Positions 21,764 through 39,352 of a stretch of DNA of 64,000 nucleotides are shown here, piece after piece. The notes under the pieces are model-generated. The model did not search any database. It worked only from the letters and a program-made list of their open reading frames with translations, and was not told the DNA's origin. This stretch comes from Phlyctochytrium arcticum (taxonomy: Eukaryota; Chytridiomycota; Chytridiomycetes; Chytridiales; Chytridiaceae): the NCBI GenBank assembly GCA_025602905.1, contig JAHLKI010000001.1, forward strand, positions 1,922,001 to 1,986,000, in the 5' to 3' direction. Numbering within the stretch: position 1 is the first letter of the stretch; each line of letters opens with the position of its first letter. A program made the translations under genes and the position numbers.

Positions 21764-22496
21764 TCAAAAACCTGTGATGGAATGAGATGAGAACGATCTC
21801 TTTTCGTAGTACGAAACCAAGTTATTACCTCTGCCTCGACCACGGAATGTTCCCCGCCCGGCTGGGGCACCGCGGAATCCACCACGACCTCCTCCTCCAC
21901 CACGGCCACCTGGAGCTCCACGGAACCCTCCACGTGCACCCCCTCGACCTCCTCCACGACCGCCAAATCCTCCACGGCCTTGTCTCTTCTCAACCATACC
22001 CTGCCTGCCCATTGGTTTGCCTAATTAAATGATAAGGTGAGCGAGCGAACACGCAGAATACGAAAATAAACAAACCTCGTGCGGGAGCTTTGGTTTTTGG
22101 CAAGAATCGCTCTAATGGAAGCAATTTATCTGTTCCGATAAAGATTTTGTCGTCTTTTTGGAAACTGCCAGCTTGGAGACCCTCTGACAACTTGACCGTG
22201 AAAAAGACTTCGTTCAAAGGTCCCAAAATTTCATCGACCTTTCCGATCTGAGTCTTGTTTTCCTTGAAGACGGGGGCGTTGAAGTAGGGGATTTTGGATT
22301 GGGTGACAGAGCGTGCGCAAACAAGTTCGCCTTCGCAAGGGTGCAAGAATGTTCCGAGCTCGGCAATTTCAGCTGGTGGTCCCTGTGGTGCGTTGAAGCC
22401 TCCTCGTCCGCCCCGGAAACCACCTCCTCCTCCACGGGCCCCACGGGGCCCACCACTACTACCGCCACGACCGCGAGAACCACCACGAAAGCTCAT
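21764..22496 (-). CDS. GAR1: GAR1, H/ACA snoRNP subunit
   Basis: Three exons (22076-22496, 21829-22020, 21764-21771) give 206 aa. The protein has glycine/arginine-rich tails on both sides of the Gar1 core. The core includes [47 protein letters not shown] and [21 protein letters not shown]1 works with the Cbf5 pseudouridine synthase in rRNA modification and 90S processing in the nucleolus. The 57-nt last intron (21772-21828) is frame-neutral, so retaining it would extend the tail by 19 residues and still end at the same stop. Confidence 0.94.
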
Positions 22497-22759
22497 ACTT
22501 GGGGCAAAAAAACTGAGTGATTCTAGGAATTTGTGAGTCGCAAAAGTGAGGCCAACCAGCGAAATCAGAATTATTTTTTTCCCACAAATGGATCCAATGC
22601 GAATCACATGAGCGCAATTGCGCTTAGCCGGCGATGACCAAGTTCCGCGACGAGCTCCAAAGTCGTCCACACTCTCAACGAGGACCACCTCTACGAGATG
22701 AGACGTAACTCTAGGCTGTAAACATTCGTCTTCCATAAGCGGAACGCCTACTTTATGGG

Positions 22760-25388
22760 ATGACATCGGCAGGCCAGCTTTTATCCACCAGGTCCACTTT
22801 CGAGGGAGGCAATGGACGCACTAGAAATGCCAGCGGACAGGACCCCTATAACGCAAAAGCCAGACGAGATATGGCCCCGGAGGCACCTTCGGCTGCCACC
22901 TCTTTGCAGAGCGCAGAAGATTGGCGAATGCGTGAGCGACTCAAGACGGTGTCCGTGGCATTAGTTTTGTGCCTGAACATTGGAGTTGATCCTCCGGATA
23001 TCGTCAAGCCAAATCCTTGTGCAAGATTAGAGTGCTGGGTGGACCCAGCTTCGCTAACCCCTCGTAAAGCGCTGGAAGCTATCGGCCGTAACCTGCAAAC
23101 ACAGTATGAGGTGTGGCAACCCCGTGCCCGCTATCGGCTATCCCTTGATCCCTCAGTCGACGAATTGAAGAAACTATGCTGCTCACTGCGGCGAAACACA
23201 AAAGAGGAGCGGGTTCTGTTTCACTACAATGGCCATGGTGTCCCAAGACCAACCCCAGGCGGTGAACTATGGGTGTTTAACAAAGATTATACTCAGTATA
23301 TTCCCGTCTCCATATATGACTTGCAGACGTGGCTAGGATCACCTTGCATATATGTTTACGATTGCAGTAATGCCGGAAATATTCTTAATGCATATCAGCG
23401 ATTCGCTCAGCAACGGGACTCGGATATCATGCGACAGGCGACCAACGCAGGAACAAGTCCGAACGAATCATTGCCTGCACCCATGAGTGACTGTATCCAA
23501 TTGGCTGCATGTGCAGCGCATGAATCTCTTCCATTAACCCCGGAACTTCCCGCCGATGTGTTTACTGCCTGTCTGACAACTCCAATCGAGATAGGCTTAC
23601 GATGGTTCATTACTCAAAATCCCCTACTTGGCAACATCACTCCGGATATGGTAGCCAAGATTCCTGGTCGGGTCAATGATCGCCGCACGCCTCTAGGGGA
23701 GTTAAACTGGATTTTCACAGCCGTGACAGATACGATCGCATGGAACAGTCTTCCGCATGAGCTTTTTAAACGACTTTTCCGTCAAGACCTAATGGTTGCT
23801 GCCCTCTCCCGAAACTTTCTTCTCGCAGAACGGATCATGCGGTGTTACCGATGCACTCCAGCTACCGTCCCTGCCCTACCTCCTACGTACCAACATCCTT
23901 TGTGGCTTTCATGGGATCTTGCTGTGGATTCGTGCTTCACCCAACTGCCGGCGCTGTTAGCAGCTGAGAAGGCCGGAAAGCTCCTCGAGTATGAACATAG
24001 CTCTTTTTTCGCCGAGCAACTCACTGCCTTTGAAGTATGGCTAGCAAAGGGCGCTATAAGTGGACGACCACCAGAGCAATTACCTATCATCCTTCAAGTC
24101 TTGTTAAGTCAAGTACACCGTCTTCGAGCGCTGATCCTCTTGAGCAAATTCTTGGACCTTGGTCCATGGGCGGTGAACCTCGCTCTATCCGTCGGAATAT
24201 ACCCTTACGTTTTAAAACTCCTACAAAGCCCGGCTATAGAGTTACGGCCTGTCCTGGTTTTCATCTGGGCAAAGGTCCTTGCCGTAGAACAGTCTTGCCA
24301 GAATGATCTCTTCAAGGATAATGGGTTTGCCTACTTCGTGAACATTCTTTCAAGCCCGCAGAGCCTACCAGCTCTCGACAATATTTCAGAACATAAGGCA
24401 ATGTGCGCCTTTATTCTTTCCTCGTTCTGCAACAAATTCCCCCCTGGACAGCAAGCCTGCTTGAAACGAGATCTAGTTCCCGCCCTGGAGTCGCATCTGA
24501 ATGACCCAGATCCATTGCTTCGCCAGTGGGCAGCTTTATGTTTGGCCAAATTTTGGGAAAACAATCTCGAATGTCAGACTTCCGTGCAAGAGCGATCTAC
24601 TATCAGTAGATTACTCACTATGAAGGAGGACCCCGTCGCTGAAGTGCGAGCCGCCGCACTCTGCGCACTGGGCACTTTTATAACACCCCAGGTACTCCAG
24701 GATGGGGAAGAGCTCGAAGGCAGCATGGACATGCCTCTAGTTATCTTGCAGATGTCTAGAGATGAATCAGCTACAGTCCGCCTGGAACTTGTATCTGTGC
24801 TCTCAAAGATGGTTCACCTATCCTACAGGAAAATTCTGGCATCATCGTCTGAGTTACTGCACGAGGAAAGACGCCGGACAGGATTGGGTCGTGCCATAGG
24901 TGCAACAGCCACAGCCGATGCTTCCAAACAAACCCACTCGTCTTTACACCTTGCAATCTGGAAAACACTTCTTATACTGTCGGTGGATTCTTCCGAGGAA
25001 GTGTATTCCAAAGCCGCGCGAATCGTGGATCACATCCATTCGTCTACAATCGCCAAGAAGCACCCCGGACAGTCCCCGGCCCTCACAGACAACCTGGAAC
25101 AGGGCGGCATAGACAATAACCATCCATCAGAAACACGATCAGCTGTCACGGATCAAAAGGACGACTCGATGATTGCAGATTCTGAGATTTTAGTACCATC
25201 TCGAATACTGCAGACAAGTGCTGAGTACTTTCGACATCCTCAAATGAAAGTGAGTATCAACGAAGCTGTATTTGCTGACAAGCTGCTGACTGATTGTGTT
25301 TTGACAGCTACCAGAAATGGATGGGACAGAAAGTCTGACCTTCAACAGATGGGTGTCTTCCTGGCGTACGTGGTTCGTTAGCAAGTGA
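22760..25388 (+). CDS. KOG1: Raptor/KOG1, TORC1 scaffold, lacking the WD40 domain
   Basis: One long exon (22760-25249) and a short second exon (25308-25388) give 856 aa. The raptor N-terminal conserved domain is complete: [14 protein letters not shown] (about 70), [13 protein letters not shown] (about 153), [20 protein letters not shown] and [11 protein letters not shown] (about 195). HEAT repeats follow ([32 protein letters not shown]). Exon 2 continues the linker (YFRHPQMK, then [16 protein letters not shown]) and then hits a stop. Typical raptors continue with a seven-bladed WD40 propeller to about 1,300 aa, and no such exons are visible before the next gene. Reading through the intron also ends here, with a different 43-residue tail. 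Confidence 0.9.
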
Positions 25389-25969
25389 GATTTGGATAAC
25401 TGTGGCAGGTCCTGAGACCTGCAATCCTTGCCCGCAGAATTTGTTTTTCATTTAGCTGTAATGATCTGTCTGAATCTCCTTTCTTAATTTCTTGGTTGTT
25501 TAGTCTCCTTCTTAGTTTTTATTTCTCATACCAGATTAGGTGGTAGTCGTAGCAATGAGGGCAGATATCGCTTTAAGAACATCCATTTTGGAGGGAATAT
25601 GATACATCACGATACGGAATCGTACCGTTGCCGATGGGGAATGCTGTAATTTATTTAAACCGGGAAACCCAGTATTCTACGAAACCCCCAAAAGGATGTG
25701 ATATCGGCCTGTACAGAGTTGAGATGTGCTCTGGGTTCCGGAACAATACAGTTCTGGGAACGTACGAGCAGTACGCGGTCGATCGAAATTCTACAATACT
25801 CGGCCATCGTCCATGCAGCTTTCCGCGCGGGGAGGCACCGATTGTTCGAGGGGGGTCCATTAGTATCAGAAATGACCGTCCTCAGTGGGTTCCAGAATAT
25901 GTAGCAATCAGCGGGAATTGTCACGGGCACTGCTCCATTTTCATTTCAATACATCTTGCACTGAGCGTT
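25389..25969. other. Region downstream of truncated Raptor (581 bp)
   Basis: This is between the Raptor stop and the convergent Sds3 stop. A plus-strand frame at about 25628-26098 overlaps the 3' end of Sds3 and does not look like a protein. Another frame near 25698-25904 contains a WD-repeat-like phrase (ALGSGTIQFWERTSSTRSIE), but it is isolated and flanked by stops. If real, it would be the only remnant of a Raptor propeller. Otherwise no feature is seen. Confidence 0.4.
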
Positions 25970-27079
25970 TTACTTTTTGACCTTGCTCATTGTCGAACTT
26001 TTCTTGACTGCTGCGAAACCGGCCTATTTGTCTGTCAGCGAATAACCCAGTGTAGGCGTTTGTACACTTACTCGTCGTATTATGCTAAGATCATGTAGTG
26101 CAGCATCATCCGATGCAGACACCACAATTCCGGGCAAGGATTGCGTTTTCCTTCGCTTGTCTTTCTTTTCTTCGCTCCTTGCCGCATGTGATCGTGTAGC
26201 CTTCCGCGTACCCAGGCGCTGATCCTCAATGGGATCTACAACAACTGCATCTTTGTGAGGCCCTTGAAAGTAGATTGGTCAAGGGATTGCCGCAATACCT
26301 GCATGAACGTCAAAGTTTTCTCGATCTTCCCGCAGCTTCCGTTTCTTGTCATCTAACACCTGCAACATCCTCTCCCTCAATGCTTCTCGTTCTCTCTATA
26401 TAAAGGTGAGATGACTGTGCATCAGGGCTGCTGTTAATGCTAACCTTGTACTCTGCAATTGTGTAGTCGTGTTCGTGTTCGTAGATCACATTTGCGCACT
26501 CCAACTGATAATCTTTGAAGTAACTGGCATACTCCATCGCTTCGATACGATCCCGTTCAAAGACGCGTAAAATGTCGACAAATTCCGGGTGCTGGCCTTG
26601 TGTTGAGGAGTTAGCAGCTGGGTCATACAAACATGCGATAAGAAAGTACCTTGGGTGATGCTCTGAACATCTTCATTGAAAGAGGCTAGTTTGTCTTGAT
26701 ATATTCTGGTGAACGTTAAAAGCTGAATTTGAGGTCCGCATGTATTGGTTTACCTACCTCTCCTTGTTCACCAAAAAGTCCCGATTCAGTCTTTCTAACC
26801 TTTCCTGAAATTCCTTGTGCTTCCGCTCCTTCTTCGTCAGCGGATGATCCAAGTCTTGAATATGGCATGAGTCCCGCGAAGAGCAATATTGGAGGATGCC
26901 GACAAACCTTCATCCTCATATGCAAGTCTTTCTTCCTTCTCCCGAGAGTCTGTCGTAGGTTTGTCCCTTGGACGTTTCAACTTCGCGGCTCGTTTTAGGT
27001 TTGGAACTGGTGATTTGGGTTCTGGAGGAGCACCTAATGGTACAGCGTTGGAGGGGTACCCAGTTGAAAGCGGTTCCAT
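25970..27079 (-). CDS. SDS3: Sds3-like subunit of the Rpd3L/Sin3 histone deacetylase complex
   Basis: The gene has seven exons with GT-AG introns starting from ATG 27079. The central domain is diagnostic: LTKKERKHKEFQERLERLNR, VNKERIYQDKLASFNEDVQS, then QGQHPEFVDILRVFERDRIE and YFKDYQLECANVIYEHEHDY. This is the Sds3/BRMS1 coiled coil that dimerises and contacts Sin3. A basic, lysine-rich segment and a short tail (KKSSTMSKVKK) follow. The role inferred from the family is transcriptional repression through histone deacetylation. The start has proline-rich sequence with no domain. It is divergent from RPC1, with about 180 bp between the likely ATGs. Confidence 0.85.
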
Positions 27080-27261
27080 GTTATTTGGAAAGTGTTTGAA
27101 GCACAAGATTGTTACTATTCGGCTACGGAAAGAATGCAATGTCTCAGAGGGAATTTACAGCTCCGAGTGAGGGTGGCACAGCTTGTGAAGATTCCCATGC
27201 AGGCTGCATGCAGCAGCGAAAGTATTTTGCAAATTTGGACTGCCAAAGCATTTCGCAAGCA

Positions 27262-32834
<5,573 letters not shown>

Positions 32835-32879
32835 TGTGCCACCAACTGGGCAGATGACCAATAACCAATATGTACATAT

Positions 32880-35378
32880 TTAACTTAAACTCTGTAACTC
32901 ATGTACCTCACTGATTTGGTGGACAAGGGCTTCATACTCTGATACAGTTGGCACTACGTAACGTTCTACCAGGGTTGACGCTACATGCAGAGGGATAGTT
33001 TCCTCAAACCATCTTGTATACGATCGTCCATGTCTCCGAGACCGCCGATTATTTGATCGTGCTGAAGATCCGCATGGAGGGGGCATGGAAGCCAGAATTT
33101 GATCCAGACGATTCATGACAACAAGATAAGGAAGAGTCTCGCTCCAATTCTGGCGGGAAGCCCCTCTCATACCCAAATGGCTTCGTATTGATTCCGTACA
33201 CCTGGCGGAGAGTTTGAGTAAGAGTTACCCAGTCAAATCTCGTTAACACGTACATGATGGTTTTCAAGTCTGTCTGGCTTTCGTGCTCATCATCATGACC
33301 CGGATCTGGCCATGAATGCCAGTAATATCCAGCTCGAGACCTCGAAGATATCGTCGGGCATGCGTTATACAATATGTCAGCTGTGGGACCACTGGTATGA
33401 GGCTCAAACATGTCAGGCTCAGAAAGCTGAGAAATGCCGTCAGATCAGGAATGGCAAAATGAACACGCATCCCTAACTACACACCTCGGCCAGTGTCCAC
33501 TCCGGGAGGTTAGGACACTCTGAATGTAAGGACGCATATTTTGACAGTTGCTGCAGAGATCTCAACTCTTCAAATGAGTTGCTCGGGGTGTTTTCGCTGG
33601 GTGGAACAGCGGCCGCCATGTATGGGCTGCAGCATGCTGACTGCGCCTGCTGATCGACTATATGCGACACGATAAATGTCATTTGTCCCTCCGGTGGCAT
33701 TTGAGGATCCGGAATGACCTTGAAGTAACGGTCCATGGGCTGCGATTCAGTAGCACTCGGGGACCATGTTACTGTGCGGGTGGAAGTGGCGGGCGTTAGA
33801 GGTACTTGCGTAAGGCATTTGCGGATATCTCCATGGCAGTGGTAGCTCCAACGCAGAACCTCTGACGGATCAACCCATACTCCTTTTCTAAGTAGATCTA
33901 TCTGAACAGAGCACGCTAACTCTTGGAGTTTCGGCGCTGGCAAGGTAAGCGGTATTATATGACGTTGAAGATGGGGGACCATGGCAGGGGGGAGTGACGG
34001 ATTAGCATTTCCGAAAGGATCACCTAGTCAAAAATCAGAACTCTTTCTCTCTTGATTGCAGTGTTGTACTTACTATTGCTCGTAAAAATGACAGGACACC
34101 TTGCCTTTTGAAGCAAATCAAGCACTGCCTTCCAAAATCCTTTGTCGTCTTCAAAAAGAATATCCACTTCTTCCAATAAAATTAGATTTCCAAGTAGCTG
34201 GCTCTGCGAGGACAAGTCATAGTTCCTGTGATCTGAGGTCGTAAAGACATTCTGGGATGATCCCTCTTTCCGTGATCGCAAGGCGCGAGTTTGTGTGGCC
34301 TCCTCCAGAATGTTCATGACCTCTCGATAGTTTCTCCTACACCCTGAGTTGATTTCAATGACATTATAACCTGCGCGACAAGCAACATGGTAGATCATGC
34401 TAGTTTTGCCACTTCCAACGTTGCCTACAATCATTCTGTGTCGGCCTTTCTTGACCGCCAAGAAGTTGGCTAATTCGTCCGGGTCCAAAGAATAATCGCA
34501 AAACTCGTCTGCTACAACTCGCTTGTCAGAAAAGCTTTTATGCTGGAAGAACTCGTCCTACCAAAGCCATCCGGGATAAGATCGTCATCCACGATGTCTT
34601 GTTGGTCATTATTCCAGTCTGCTAGCCAAAGCTCCAAATCCTCCATAACCAGTTCCTGCGCTCTTCCAATTGGGGAATATACTGTACTCGAAGATTCATA
34701 AGAAGGCCTTCTCCCGCAAGAATTTGGGGAAGTAAGATCATTCAGTAGGTTTTCACACCCTGGGGTTACAAAAACATCCCGATAAAGAGCACGTAGAAGT
34801 CTAGCAAGATCCGCATGGTCAATCTGAAGTTTACCAAGGGTATCCCTGCCCTTTGGTAGAACGGATCCGGGGGCAGACCTAGCAAAAGCGCTTCTAGGCC
34901 AAGCTGGAGCGGCTATGTTTACTTTCGGACGTGGCCTTGTTTTGCCACTCGCGACAGCGATTTTGCATTGATCTGAGAGGTTCACATGACAGTTAAGGGA
35001 GTTGGGAAATGGGGCTGATGTTGGATGACTGTCATCACGATCTGATGTCTTTATTCTTTTGGTTCTCGGGGCGAAGAAACCTTCAATGACCTCGTTAACC
35101 GGGGGGACAGATGATTTTGGACTAGTCCGGTACGGCACCGCAGAGCTCTCAAAGCGGTCGAGGGCTGCCTGTGCCAATGTTTCCCATTTTCCTTGAGCGT
35201 TCTCTCCGAAATTGTCTACCGAATCGTTTCCCGACAGGTCACCGTTGATGACAGTCGATCGCGAAATGTGTTTTGTTGGTCCACAAGTTGTCTTCGAGAA
35301 TAGAGAATGGCTGTTCTCCGCTGTCATGGGTAGCTTTGGCGCGGCTATTGGCCCATGCGAGTTTGCCAAACTCAGCAT
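32880..35378 (-). CDS. ELG1: ATAD5/ELG1, PCNA-unloading clamp loader subunit
   Basis: Five exons (34562-35378, 34074-34511, 33485-34023, 33254-33417, 32880-33201) join in phase to 759 aa, about the size of yeast Elg1 (791) and much shorter than human ATAD5. After a disordered N-terminal part come a linker (ELVMEDLELWLADWNNDQQ), Walker A (VGNVGSGKTS, about 305), YNVIEINSGCRRNYREVMN, Walker B with the unusual acidic pair (LILLEEVDILFEDD), PVIFTSNSDPFG as sensor 1, and the collar region (SYHCHGDIRKCL). Elg1 replaces Rfc1 in an RFC-like complex that removes PCNA after replication. The gene converges with RPC1 (45 bp between stops) and diverges from the SIN kinase gene. Confidence 0.88.
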
Positions 35379-35527
35379 TTCGCGCTGGTCTCATTCAGGA
35401 TCACCACGTCCGGACTTGAAGCATCGCCCGCGCCGCGTTTAGGTCACGTGCCCTTACCTTGAAGCGACCGGGACGCGACTGGGAATTTGTGGGAAATCAC
35501 CACGCGTGCAGCAAACAGCCGGCAGCA

Positions 35528-38500
35528 ATGACACTACTCGCGGCTGCCGGCCTCCAGCTCGGCGAATGTCTTGGCAAAGGAGCCTATGGCAGTGTCTACT
35601 CCGGGCTCGTTGTCGACACCGGCGAAGTGCTGGCCGTGAAGCAACTGGCCTTGGCCAACTTGGTGACTTCAGAGATCACTCACATTATGGTAACGTCTTT
35701 CGACCGTCTTCCCAAAGTTCCCAAGCTTATGTATTCTTCTTGGCCAGGGAGAGATTGACTTATTGAAGGAGCTCAAGGCATTTGAATTAGAGGGTTTTCG
35801 CTACCAGCGATCTAATGACAAACTATCGTAGCATCCCAATATTGTAAAATATCGCGGTTTCTTTCAGACTAGAGATCACTTGAACATTCTTATGGAGTAG
35901 GTAGACAATTTCATACTGCCGGGCCAGTATTTCTTCCCCAATACATAACATTTTGGGCAGATTTTGTGAGAATGGCTCTCTATCAAGTATCTGCCGAAAA
36001 TTCGGCAAATTTCCTGAGCGGTTGGTCGCCCTGTATATCCGTCAGGTTCTTGAAGGCCTGGCCTATCTCCACGAACAAGGTGTTATTCATAGAGATATTA
36101 AGGCCGCTGTAAGGGCGTCAAACTCATTCCGTCGAATTGCGGAATAGGTTACTGAGTCTTCTCTAGAATATATTGACAACCAAGAAGGGGGAGGTCAAAT
36201 TAGCTGGTAAAAGCAAGAGCACATTAGGGCTGAGGGTAATACTATAACTTCAGTCGCCAGACTTTGGTATTGCCAGCAAGATTGACTCAAGTATACCTAC
36301 TCTTGCGGGATCGCCTTACTGGAGTAAGTTGCTCCCACTCTTCTGCGCGCACTCTTGTATCTTACGTGGTGCAGTGGCGCCAGAGATCATTGAACTTCAT
36401 GGAGCCACAGTAGCTTCAGATATCTGGTGCGTTAATTATGACTAGAAATTGCTCCAATAAGTTGGCCTGAACGTCTTGAAAGGAGTTTGGGTTGCACCAT
36501 CATTGAGCTGCTTCAGGGGAATCCACCTTATTATGACTTTGCCCCAGTGTCTGCGCTCTTCCACATTGTTCACGACGATCATCCTCCGTTACCTGACGTT
36601 GTATCACCAGTAAGCTTCCTAAACTCCCAGCTCTCGTCGACCAAACATTGAAACCCAGTCATAGCTACTGCGCGATTTTCTCCTCGAGTGCTTTCAAAAA
36701 GATGATAATCTCCGGATTACCGCTAGGAGACTACTGAAGCATCCATGGATCCAGATGGTCACCAAAGCCAATGTAAACCTCGCTATCTCACATCTGTAGA
36801 CTGACCTCATTGTCTTGTGCAGAGTGGCAATGAGAAAGGGCCCAAAACCCCTCTCCCACCCCATGCATCACCGAAAACGGTCGTTGGTACTTAGCATGTT
36901 ATACCTCTTTCAGGGAGGTTATTCAAGCTATACTTGTAGGGTCACTCCAGGTTCGACAACCCAGACCGCTTTCCCTTCAGGAAAGCTCGAAAGATGTCGA
37001 AGCCGACGTCATCAATGATGTATGGGACAGTGATTTCGAACCGTTCGATGCAAAACTGGGAACTGAACCAATGGGTATATACTAGCTTCTTAACTTTTTC
37101 GCGACCTCGGCTGATTTATGGAAATTAAGGCCGACATTTCAGCCCTTCGGACAATGTAGGCTAAATCTCCGAGGAAGAAGTGCTTGATGTTTACTCAATA
37201 CGCAATTGAAGCTTTCCTCTTGGCTTTCAGCGCCGATTGCGCCAGAAGCAAGCCCCAATACAGATGATGACCCCTTTGCGGCATTACTTGATACCACTGG
37301 TAATTAGATGCTCCAAAGCAGATATCTCCAGATGGTTTTATTGATTGCAAGACTCAGAAACCTTTCAAGATCCGTGCACAGCAGCCACGCAAGGCTTGCA
37401 AAACTTTGTAAACGCGTTACAAGCTGGATGTGATGTGTCAGAACTCCTGCAACTGTGCGCAGCCGCCGTAAGTCTCGAAAGGATGTGCTTGAAGTGTTGT
37501 CGGTCTCACTGTGGTTGCAGTGCTCTCACATAGCAGACCACCCAACAATATGCAGGCTACTGGTTACCCACCACGCGATTGGCACCATACTAACCCGTAT
37601 TAGTATTGACAACTCACAGGAGTTACAAGTGCAGCTTTTGCGGTTGTTAAACTTGGTAGATGTTGCAGTCCTTGTTATTGACTACAGCATGATATTGAAT
37701 TTCATCGCAGGCTGGTAGCTTCGACGTGACAATTCAAGAAATAACATGTCTATTAGGGGGATTGAAGCATATCCTCAAGTTCTCCGAGTGTTCCTACGCG
37801 GTTGCGCTGCGCAAGGAAGCTGCGCTTTTTACGTTCTCGGCCTGCGCAGCAAAGACTGGATCCTTACAAATGGTTTTGGCTTGTGAGGGGGCAAATGCCT
37901 TAGTTCAGTTTGTCGGTGGTCGCTACGAGAGGGATAAGGAAATCATCATCCTTGCGGTCCGCGCAATAGGAAGTGCCCTAGACAAACAGGTGCGTAACCA
38001 TAAGGATGCTGTCAAATACATCAACTAAAGTAATATGATCCAGAACTCTCTTCCTAAGGCAGATTTTTGCCATCTGCTTGCGGGACACGGTATCATACAG
38101 TATCTATACCGCCGCATGAATGATTTACTTCAAGACTCTACCCCGGGAACGGACCATTGTCTAGAAATGCTCTGCGATCTATTTGTTACATTTTCTCGAG
38201 GAGATGCCCGCCTCAAGGAAGCACTTGTTCAGGAAAAATCAATGCGAGGTGAGACCCAACTCGTTACTTTTTCAAAAATGACCTTGAGAAGCCCAACATT
38301 TCTGTAGTGATTTTATCATCCCTACCCCATTTCAAAGCAAATTTAGCTTTGAAAATTCTTATTGCAATCAAAAATTTGACGATGCACCCAGAAACGCTAC
38401 GAATGTTGGAGGCAGCGAGCGTAATTAAACCTTTGTGCGCCCTACTGTCTACAAAATATGGACCGTTTCATACCGTGAGAAGATTCGCTGCAGTTATCAT

Positions 38501-39281
38501 TTGCCTGCAATGTAACAAGGGACCTGTTTCTAGGAAATGCAAAATCAAATCCTCAGTGCCGTTTTCAACCTCTGCCGGTTGAGCAAAACGCGACTACTTG
38601 AGGCCGCGGATGGTAATTTGATTCCATATCTTCAGTTACTTATCCAAACCAAGAATCCCCTCAAACAATTCGCTGTACCAATTCTGGCTGACATGGTGAA
38701 CGCAGGATCAGCTTGCCGAACGTGTCTGTGGGATGCCGGAGCTGCTGATAACTTTATGGCTTTGCTCTCGGATTCCGCGTGGCAAGTGGACGCCCTCGAA
38801 GCTATATCGTCCTGGTAAGAGAAATCAGCCCTCATTAGACCTTTCCTTTGCTGGTTTAAGTTTCTGATCTGATTACTGCAGGACAAACTTTGAATGTGAG
38901 CGCCTTCAGCCTTTTCTTGAGCATCCACATGCCCTGCAAAAATTGTTGTTCGTGTTCTGCAATTCAGAACCTGGCAAATTTGAGAAGATACTTGTCCCAT
39001 TCCACAAAGTTTTAACGGCGTCGCAGCAATTGTGCGTTTCATTGGCAAACATACCAATGTTTGTACACCGAATTTTTGTTCAGATGTCTCACGCAGATAC
39101 GGTGGTGCGTTTGAATTTACTGCATATCGTTCATCAGATACTCTCACATGGAGGGCTCAAGGGAAGCGCGTGGGAAGAAAACAGTATGCTCAAACTTACA
39201 CAAATCTCGAAGTGTGACTCCGCGGTACTAGTTCGGGAGCAAGCAAAAAGATGTTTGGTTTTGATAACAGCGGGGAGTTAG
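35528..39281 (+). CDS. CDC15: Septation/mitotic-exit kinase of the Cdc7(SIN)/Cdc15/MAP3K-epsilon family
   Basis: A many-exon gene starts at ATG 35528 ([20 protein letters not shown]); an in-frame ATG at 35459 is an alternative. The kinase domain is complete at the N terminus: Gly-loop GKGAYGSVY, Lys in [27 protein letters not shown] with [49 protein letters not shown] and [11 protein letters not shown]. This is the SIN Cdc7/SepH/plant MAP3Ke class. The remaining part is helical armadillo/HEAT-like sequence ([39 protein letters not shown]), as in plant MAP3Ke and fungal Cdc7. Exon edges between 36800 and 37700 are less certain. It is expected to act at the spindle pole body to trigger cytokinesis. 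Confidence 0.85.
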
Positions 39282-39352
39282 CGTAGGCTGCATAGCACGC
39301 AAGGAAAAAATAAATTAATTTGTATATACAGTAGTTGGTTGTTGGGCATAAA

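Noticed and set aside
21787..22032. Plus-strand His/Leu-rich frame opposite GAR1
   Set aside because: It is the complement of the GGN/CGN codons of the RGG tail; such repeats always create an open antisense frame.
25628..26098. 156-codon plus-strand frame after Raptor
   Set aside because: It overlaps the antisense of validated Sds3 exons, has unusual Cys/His composition and matches no family.
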